From contig JAOANE010000061.1 of the NCBI GenBank assembly GCA_025194985.1, positions 1-25,222 of the forward strand: DNA of 25,222 bases, given 5' to 3'. The position numbers and the translations under genes are program-made. The notes under the pieces are model-generated. The model saw only the letters and a list, made by a program, of their open reading frames with translations. It was not told the DNA's origin and made no database searches. This document shows, piece after piece, positions 20,520 through 25,222 of this stretch; positions within the stretch are counted from its first letter, which is position 1, and the number at the start of each line of letters is the position of its first letter. Origin of the DNA: Regnicoccus frigidus (GTDB lineage: Bacteria > Cyanobacteriota > Cyanobacteriia > PCC-6307 > Cyanobiaceae).

Positions 20520-22436
20520 TCAGCCGGCCACGACGGCTGGTTCGGCCTCCGCCGCCTCTCCGGGCAACGCAACAGAGTCCGGCAGGTGGCTGGAGGAAAG
20601 CAGGTTTTTGAGATCATCACCCTCAATCACCTCTTTCTCGAGGATCTTGCCGGCGATGTCATCGAGCAGGGAGCGGTTGTCGTGCAGGATCGCCAGGGCC
20701 CGCTCATGGGCCCGGTCCACCAGGCCGCGCACCTCCTTGTCGATCGCCTGGGCGGTGGCATCGCTGACCGAACGACGCGGGTTGGAGCCGCCGCCAAGAA
20801 AGCGGTTGCCGCCCTGCTTGTCGTAGGCCAGCGGGCCGAGCGTGTCGCTCATCCCGTAGGTGCCCACCATCTGTTCGGCGATGTCGGTGGCGCGTTGCAG
20901 GTCGTTGGCGGCGCCAGTGGTGACTTCACCGAACACGATCTCCTCAGCCGAGCGGCCTCCCAGCAGGGTGGCGATCTGACCTTCAAGGTCTTCCTTGGAG
21001 TTGAGGAACCGTTCCTCCTGGGGCAGCTGCAACGTGTAACCAAGGGCACTCATGCCACGGGGCACGATCGAGATCTTGGCCACCTTGCTGCCACCGGGCA
21101 TCAGGTGCCCAACGATGGCGTGACCCACTTCGTGGAACGCCACCACGCGCTTCTCATCGTCTTGGAGCACCCGGCTGCGCTTCTCCAAACCGGCCACCAC
21201 CCGCTCGATCGCCTCATTGAGATCTCTCTGCTCCACCGCCAAGCGCATGCCACGAGCCGCGAGCAGGGCCGCTTCGTTGACCAAGTTGGCCAGATCAGCG
21301 CCCGCAAAGCCGCTGGTGGCCTGGGCGATGCGATCGAGATCGACAGCCTCGGCCAGCTTCACTTTCTTGGCATAGATATCCAGAATCATCTTGCGGCCGG
21401 AGAGATCGGGCCGATCGACCAGCACCTGGCGGTCGAAGCGACCGGGCCGCAGCAGCGCAGCATCCAGCGTTTCGGGCTGGTTGGTGGCGGCCAGCACAAT
21501 CACCGGTTTGTCTGTGGAAGCAAAGCCATCCATCTCGGTGAGCAGCTGGTTGAGGGTCTGCTCGCGCTCGTCGTTGCCGCCGACCACGCCCATCGAGCCG
21601 GAACGGGATTTGCCGATCGCATCGAGTTCGTCAATGAAGATGATGCAGGGCGCTTTTTTCTTGGCCTGCTCGAACAGGTCGCGCACCCGCGCAGCACCGG
21701 CACCGACGAACAGTTCGACGAATTCGGAGCCCGAGATGATGAAGAAAGGAACTTCGGCCTCGCCAGCCACCGCCTTCGAGAGGAGTGTCTTGCCGGTGCC
21801 GGGAGGGCCCACCAGCAGCACCCCTTTGGGGATGCGGGCACCGATCGCCGTGTAACGCTCGGGTTTTTTGAGAAAGTCAACGATTTCAGCCAATTCCGCC
21901 TTGGCCTCATCCACACCGGCCACATCGGCGAAGGTGACCCGTGACTCCTCATCGGGCACGTAGACCCGGGCCTTCGATTTGGTGAAGCTCAACGCCCCCT
22001 GGGCTCCGCCGCCACCCATCTGACGGCGCGCGAAGAACTGCAGCACCAGGATGAAGATCAACGGCGGCACCACCCAGCTCAGCAGCGTGGTGAAGAAGTT
22101 GGGCCGCTTCGGTGGTGCGGCGGCGAATTCAACGCCCTTCTGCTCCAGGCGTTGGGGCAGATCCATGTCGAAGATCGGCGTGGTCGCCAGCACTGAGGGG
22201 CTTCCCTCCGGTGCATTGCTGAGCTCGTAGCGGATCTGGTCCTGGGTGATGAAGGCCCGCTTGACGTCGCCGTCATTCACTTGGTCGATGAACAGCGAAT
22301 AGGGGACCCGTGGCACCTGGGTGGCTTGATTGGGCAGGAAGTTGCTGAATAGCAGCAACACGCCGAAGCCGATCAACACGAGGTTGATGATCCCGAATCG
22401 CCGGTTGGGGCGATTGTCGTCCTGGCGGAGGGCCAT
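20520..22436 (-). CDS. ftsH: ATP-dependent zinc metalloprotease FtsH
   Basis: The 638-residue membrane-anchored AAA+ protease degrades damaged membrane proteins; in cyanobacteria FtsH complexes turn over photosystem II D1. TM1 is at about 15-33 and TM2 at about 115-136, flanking a lumenal/periplasmic domain. Walker A GPPGTGKT is at 210-217, Walker B IIFIDE at 265-270, the second region of homology includes PGRFDRQV, and the zinc site is HEVGH (435-439). The pore-loop region reads FVGAGAARVRDLF with Ala where Val/Ser are common. The frame is open to 23228, but that extension is antisense to the SRAP gene. ATG 22436 gives the usual N-terminus. Which FtsH paralogue (1-4) it is cannot be fixed here. 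Confidence 0.96.
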   Translation of the reverse strand: MALRQDDNRPNRRFGIINLVLIGFGVLLLFSNFLPNQATQVPRVPYSLFIDQVNDGDVKRAFITQDQIRYELSNAPEGSPSVLATTPIFDMDLPQRLEQKGVEFAAAPPKRPNFFTTLLSWVVPPLIFILVLQFFARRQMGGGGAQGALSFTKSKARVYVPDEESRVTFADVAGVDEAKAELAEIVDFLKKPERYTAIGARIPKGVLLVGPPGTGKTLLSKAVAGEAEVPFFIISGSEFVELFVGAGAARVRDLFEQAKKKAPCIIFIDELDAIGKSRSGSMGVVGGNDEREQTLNQLLTEMDGFASTDKPVIVLAATNQPETLDAALLRPGRFDRQVLVDRPDLSGRKMILDIYAKKVKLAEAVDLDRIAQATSGFAGADLANLVNEAALLAARGMRLAVEQRDLNEAIERVVAGLEKRSRVLQDDEKRVVAFHEVGHAIVGHLMPGGSKVAKISIVPRGMSALGYTLQLPQEERFLNSKEDLEGQIATLLGGRSAEEIVFGEVTTGAANDLQRATDIAEQMVGTYGMSDTLGPLAYDKQGGNRFLGGGSNPRRSVSDATAQAIDKEVRGLVDRAHERALAILHDNRSLLDDIAGKILEKEVIEGDDLKNLLSSSHLPDSVALPGEAAEAEPAVVAG

Positions 22437-22532
22437 GGGTGTGCGGCGCTGGAATGGGGCCAAGCTAGGCCGAGCCACCGCGGCCATGCCCGTCGGGGCG
22501 GGGGTGAGAACCGAACGTGATCTGCTTCTCCC

Positions 22533-23195
22533 ATGTGTGGTCGCTATGCGCTGAGCACCGAGTTCGACAAACTGCCGCCGCTGCTGCGCGACACCCTGCC
22601 GGCTGCCCTGGCCGCCCATTACGCCCCGATGACCGAGGTGCGGCCGGGTCAGCCGGTGCTGGGCCTGCGCCAGGAACATGGCCAGATCGGCGCAGCCCTG
22701 CTGCTCTGGGGGTTGCTGCCGGAATGGTCCAAGGATCCACTGGGCGCGGCCAGGCCCATCAATGCCCGCAGCGAAACCGTGGCAACCAGAGCCTCCTTCC
22801 GGGGCCCCTGGCGCCATCGCCGCTGCCTGCTGGCGGCTGATGGCTTTTACGAATGGAAAGGCCCGCCCATGGCCGGGCGCAAACAGCCCTGGCTGATCCG
22901 CCGCCGCGACCAGCGGCCGTTCTGGCTGGCCGGCCTCTGGGACCGTTGGATCGGAGCCGATGGCAGTGAGGTGGAGAGCTGTTGCCTGCTCACCACCGCG
23001 CCGAACCGGTTGGTTGCCCCGATCCATGGCCGCATGCCGGTGATCCTGCCCGCCGGCCTGGAAGAGGCCTGGCTGGCGCCAGCCGATGGCCCCGGACTGC
23101 GGGCACTGGAGCCCTTGCTGGGTTGCTGGGACCCCCAGGGCTGGGAAGCGCTGCCGTTGGGCGCCGGGGCCCACCAGCTCGATCTGCTCGGCTGA
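22533..23195 (+). CDS. SRAP domain protein (YedK/HMCES-like)
   Basis: The 220-residue protein starts MCGRY, exposing Cys2, which in YedK and HMCES forms a thiazolidine crosslink to abasic sites in single-stranded DNA. The other conserved residues are present: NARSET (N77-E81 region), GFYEWK (E107) and HGRMPV (H165). It shields abasic sites during replication and repair. Length is typical. It is divergent from ftsH across 96 nt and followed 35 nt later by a channel gene. Despite the family name 'SOS response-associated', I see no LexA box upstream. Confidence 0.93.
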   Translation: MCGRYALSTEFDKLPPLLRDTLPAALAAHYAPMTEVRPGQPVLGLRQEHGQIGAALLLWGLLPEWSKDPLGAARPINARSETVATRASFRGPWRHRRCLLAADGFYEWKGPPMAGRKQPWLIRRRDQRPFWLAGLWDRWIGADGSEVESCCLLTTAPNRLVAPIHGRMPVILPAGLEEAWLAPADGPGLRALEPLLGCWDPQGWEALPLGAGAHQLDLLG

Positions 23196-23230
23196 CCCTT
23201 CCAGGACAGGCCCAGAATGGAGCCACATCC

Positions 23231-24094
23231 ATGCCGTGTCCTGTCCTGCTCAACACCTGGCTTCAGGCCCGATCAAAGCCACTCAGCCCACTGACGCGAC
23301 TGCGTCGCCGGCATCGCTTCTACCGGAATCTGCTGCTGCTGCTGCTGCTGGTGATGATCTGTCTGGCCCTGCCCCAGACCCTGCGCTGGCTGGGGGCACT
23401 GGCCTACAGCCTGACCACTTTGCTCCTGTTGCTCTCCCTGGAAGGGCGCAGCCGCCACGGTGGTCGGGGCCATCGGCTGGGACTCCCTTACCGCCTGCTG
23501 GGACTGGCGACTCTCCTCTCCCAGTGGTTCTGGTATTTCACACCGGTGGTTGAACGCCAAAGCGGTCTGCCGGTGATGGTTCTGATGACCGTGTTCGTGG
23601 CCTGGAGCCTGCTGCGGCTGGTGGGGTACCTGGCCGAAGAGCGGCGGATCAACGGCCAGGTGCTGATGGGGGCGGTGGCCGGCTATCTGCTGCTGGGGCT
23701 CACCGCCGGCATGCTGTTGACCGTGCTCGAAACGGTGCAACCCGGCAGCTTCAGCAGTTCCCAACAGGCCCTTGGTCTGGAGCTGCCCAATCAGCTGGCA
23801 GCCGAGAACCCTTTGCAGAGGATCTGGGAGCTGGATTTTGTGCGTCTCAACTACTTCGCCTTCGCCACAATCACAACAGTCGGCTACGGCGATGTGTTGC
23901 CCACCACGCCGATCGCCCAGATCACCAGCATCGGCTTCGGGGTGATTGGACCTTTCTACCTGGCGTTGGTGATGGGGCTGCTGATCAGCCGCTTCACCAT
24001 GCAGGACAGACCTGATTATTCCAACCCGCCGGCAGCGGCTGCGATCGAAGCCCAATCCGCTAAGACAGGCGAATCTGCGCCGCCGCCACCTTGA
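23231..24094 (+). CDS. Potassium-type ion channel protein
   Basis: The 287-residue membrane protein has several hydrophobic segments: about 33-48, 52-70, 88-104, 113-133, 146-167, then a pore helix and filter TTVGYGD (215-221), and a last helix (231-252). The filter and the following segment are the two-TM pore module of K+ channels; the preceding four segments are not a clear voltage sensor, though REERRING-type basic loops occur. The N-terminus is basic (RLRRRHRFYR). It probably conducts K+ across the plasma or thylakoid membrane. ATG 23231 is preferred to the longer frame from 22982, which overlaps the SRAP gene. It overlaps the next gene by 4 nt (TTGA). Confidence 0.88.
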   Translation: MPCPVLLNTWLQARSKPLSPLTRLRRRHRFYRNLLLLLLLVMICLALPQTLRWLGALAYSLTTLLLLLSLEGRSRHGGRGHRLGLPYRLLGLATLLSQWFWYFTPVVERQSGLPVMVLMTVFVAWSLLRLVGYLAEERRINGQVLMGAVAGYLLLGLTAGMLLTVLETVQPGSFSSSQQALGLELPNQLAAENPLQRIWELDFVRLNYFAFATITTVGYGDVLPTTPIAQITSIGFGVIGPFYLALVMGLLISRFTMQDRPDYSNPPAAAAIEAQSAKTGESAPPPP

Positions 24095-24336
24095 GCCTCC
24101 AGCAACTCGATGCCTTTCTGCTCCAGGCCAGCCTTCAACCACAGCTGCAGGCCAGGTTGAACGAGCCACTCGAGCTGGCTGATTTCCTCATGCTGGCCCG
24201 AGGCGAAGGCTACGCCGTGGAAGAAACAGACCTGCTCGAAGCCCGCGAACGCGAAGAATCCCAGCGGAGCGCCAGCGAATTGCAGCAACGGGCTGGTGAC
24301 GATGCGCGTCGGCTGCGCAATTTCATTCCCGGCTGA
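24091..24336 (+). CDS. Nif11-family small protein
   Basis: The 81-residue protein starts LQQLDAFLLQASLQPQLQARLNEPLELADFLMLARGEGYAVEETDLLEA, matching the Nif11 domain (helical repeat followed by GY.....DL). In cyanobacteria Nif11 proteins include leader peptides for RiPP natural products and many stand-alone proteins of unknown role. There is no Gly-Gly cleavage motif followed by a Cys/Ser/Thr-rich core, so a RiPP precursor is unlikely. The start is TTG, overlapping the channel stop (TTGA, 24091-24094), suggesting coupled translation with the channel. Confidence 0.82.
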   Translation: MSLQQLDAFLLQASLQPQLQARLNEPLELADFLMLARGEGYAVEETDLLEAREREESQRSASELQQRAGDDARRLRNFIPG

Positions 24337-24349
24337 GCGGCCGTTGGGT

Positions 24350-24631
24350 TCAGCGGATCAGCCCGGCCGGCGGCCGGATGCTGCGTTCCTGCTGCAGGCT
24401 GCGCTGGGCCAGATGGGCGCTGACCAGCAGCAACAAGCCAAGTGGCAGCGCCAAACGCCAGACAGCACCTGGACGGGACGGCCAGCTGGGACGGGGGAAC
24501 CGCCGCGCCGGCCCGCGCCCTGACGAGGCCTGGCCGGGGCCCAGGGGCATGCTGCATTGGCCGCAGACCATGCGACCAGCCAGACTCCTGTCACGGCGCA
24601 CATTCCAACTTCCGCAGCGGGGACAGGACAT
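24350..24631 (-). CDS. Zinc-ribbon protein with one membrane segment
   Basis: The 93-residue protein has a short rubredoxin/zinc-ribbon-like site, CPRC at 3-6 and CGQC at 23-26, then a basic, Pro-rich linker and one hydrophobic helix (about 58-75, LALPLGLLLLVSAHLA). It would be membrane-anchored with the zinc site probably in the cytoplasm. I recognise the type as a conserved cyanobacterial hypothetical, without known function. An overlapping frame up to 24759 lacks these motifs. It is convergent with the Nif11 gene. Confidence 0.72.
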   Translation of the reverse strand: MSCPRCGSWNVRRDRSLAGRMVCGQCSMPLGPGQASSGRGPARRFPRPSWPSRPGAVWRLALPLGLLLLVSAHLAQRSLQQERSIRPPAGLIR

Positions 24632-24682
24632 CGTCGAAATCGGGGGCGAAGGGTCAGGGGAACGCAGGTTGAAGGTTTAGGT

Positions 24683-25105
24683 TCAGGGCCGGTCAACCTT
24701 CGCCGGTTCCCTGAACACAGCAAAGGCGGCGAAAACTCCACCAGCAAACCCGGAGGCATGGCCGATCCAGCTCACACCCGGCGGTGAGAAGAAGGGAAGC
24801 AGACCCGGCAGAAAGCCGCCATAGCTTATCAAGCTGAACACGGAAAGGGCCAGCACCAGGGGTCGCCGCTCCAGAAAACCGATCACGGTCAGGTATCCCA
24901 CCAGGGCAAACACCACGCCGGAAAGTCCATGGCTGCCGCTGGGCCAGAACAGCCAGACCGGAATCGCCATCAGGTAGGTCCCGAGCCAGACGGCCATGTA
25001 GTCGGAACGGCTTTTGGCCAGCACCAGCCAGGAGAGGGGCAGAAACCAGAGGCTGTTCCCGAACAGGTGGCCGAAATCACTGTGACTGAAGGGCGCAGCT
25101 CGGTT
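24683..25105 (-). pseudogene. Rhomboid-type intramembrane protease, 5' end missing
   Basis: The frame runs back from the stop at 24683 to a TGA at 25106-25108. It reads APFSHSDFGHLFGNSLWFLPLSWLVL, then GSHGLSGVVFALVGYL (catalytic Ser in GxSG: GLSG) and WIGHASGFAGG (catalytic His). These are the core of a six-helix rhomboid, but TM1 and any start codon are missing: upstream of about 25100 the sequence looks like an IS end. A GTG at 25024 could start a 113-residue remnant lacking the first helices, unlikely to be active. I infer insertional inactivation. Confidence 0.75.
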
Positions 25106-25222
25106 TCAAGTGGTCGTCGCAACACCTCATTCACTGAGGGATTTTGGGATGACGAGCAAGCATCAGCGGCAGATGGCCGTTCGCTCGATGAGGGGGAAAA
25201 TCCCCTCTCCTGGCCGTCCCTC
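25100..25222 (+). mobile_element. Possible IS30-type element, left end (cut by window end)
   Basis: Immediately where the rhomboid similarity stops, a TTTCAAGTGGTCGTCGCAAC-like tip begins, followed about 45 nt later by an ATG. This is the layout of a short-leader IS. The boundary (about 25100-25106) is estimated from loss of rhomboid coding, not from a mapped inverted repeat. Confidence 0.45.
25149..25222 (+). CDS. Possible transposase N-terminus (partial)
   Basis: The frame from ATG 25149 to the window end encodes MTSKHQRQ, then MAVRSMRGKIPSPGRP. A basic leader ending in SPGRP is seen at the N-terminus of IS30-type transposases before their first HTH. Only about 24 residues are visible, so the call is tentative. 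Confidence 0.4.
   Translation, partial: MTSKHQRQMAVRSMRGKIPSPGRP

Noticed and set aside
22437..23228. 264-residue N-terminal extension of the ftsH frame
   Set aside because: It lies antisense to the well-supported SRAP gene, has no recognisable domain, and FtsH has its normal hydrophobic N-terminus at ATG 22436.

Overview
The window looks like a GC-rich picocyanobacterial chromosome segment of Synechococcus/Cyanobium type. Support comes from the cyanobacterial bidirectional NAD-linked hydrogenase locus (hox), a Nif11-family peptide, a LexA gene with a cyanobacterial-type LexA box, and GCGATCGC (HIP1-like) octamers. Both edges hold insertion-sequence fragments.

Layout. (1) 1-128: C-terminal end of an IS3-like transposase, then a plant-type small-molecule O-methyltransferase (313-1326, +). 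(2) 1334-7047, minus strand: a compact operon hoxE-hoxF-hoxU-hoxY-hoxH-hoxW-hypA. It encodes the diaphorase (HoxEFU), the [NiFe] hydrogenase dimer (HoxYH), the endopeptidase that matures HoxH and a nickel-insertion factor. Most junctions overlap by 1-8 nt. The other hyp maturation genes are not in the window. (3) 7200-10945, plus strand: ppsA (PEP synthase) and a CPA1-type Na+/H+ antiporter. (4) 11031-18733: a 7.66-kb integrated element in tRNA-Ala(GGC). (5) 18687-22436, minus strand: intact tRNA-Ala, lexA, argF, ftsH. (6) 22533-25222: an SRAP/YedK-type protein, a potassium-type ion channel, a Nif11-like small protein, a zinc-ribbon membrane protein, and a rhomboid gene cut off at its 5' end by what looks like an IS30-type element.

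The element is the most interesting part. It is bounded by a 47-bp exact direct repeat of the tRNA 3' end and has a tyrosine recombinase next to the intact tRNA. It carries an excisionase-like HTH gene, an archaeo-eukaryotic-type primase and a RepA-like AAA ATPase (apparently frameshifted). A roughly 360-nt non-coding segment with an AT-rich core and inverted iterons may be its replication origin. It also has a cassette of five small genes headed by a possible small-terminase protein. Between that cassette and attL lies a 112-bp-period tandem array with three 34-nt hairpins. Their stems differ between copies but stay perfectly paired, which indicates selection on structure. No capsid gene is present. 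I therefore read it as a small tRNA-targeted satellite-like integrative element, comparable in plan to picocyanobacterial tycheposons and phage satellites. That class assignment is inference.

Functional reading: the hox operon would balance NAD(P)H and H2 in fermentation or light transitions; ppsA and the antiporter are housekeeping neighbours. LexA and the SRAP protein connect to DNA damage, but I see no LexA box in the hox or SRAP upstream regions.
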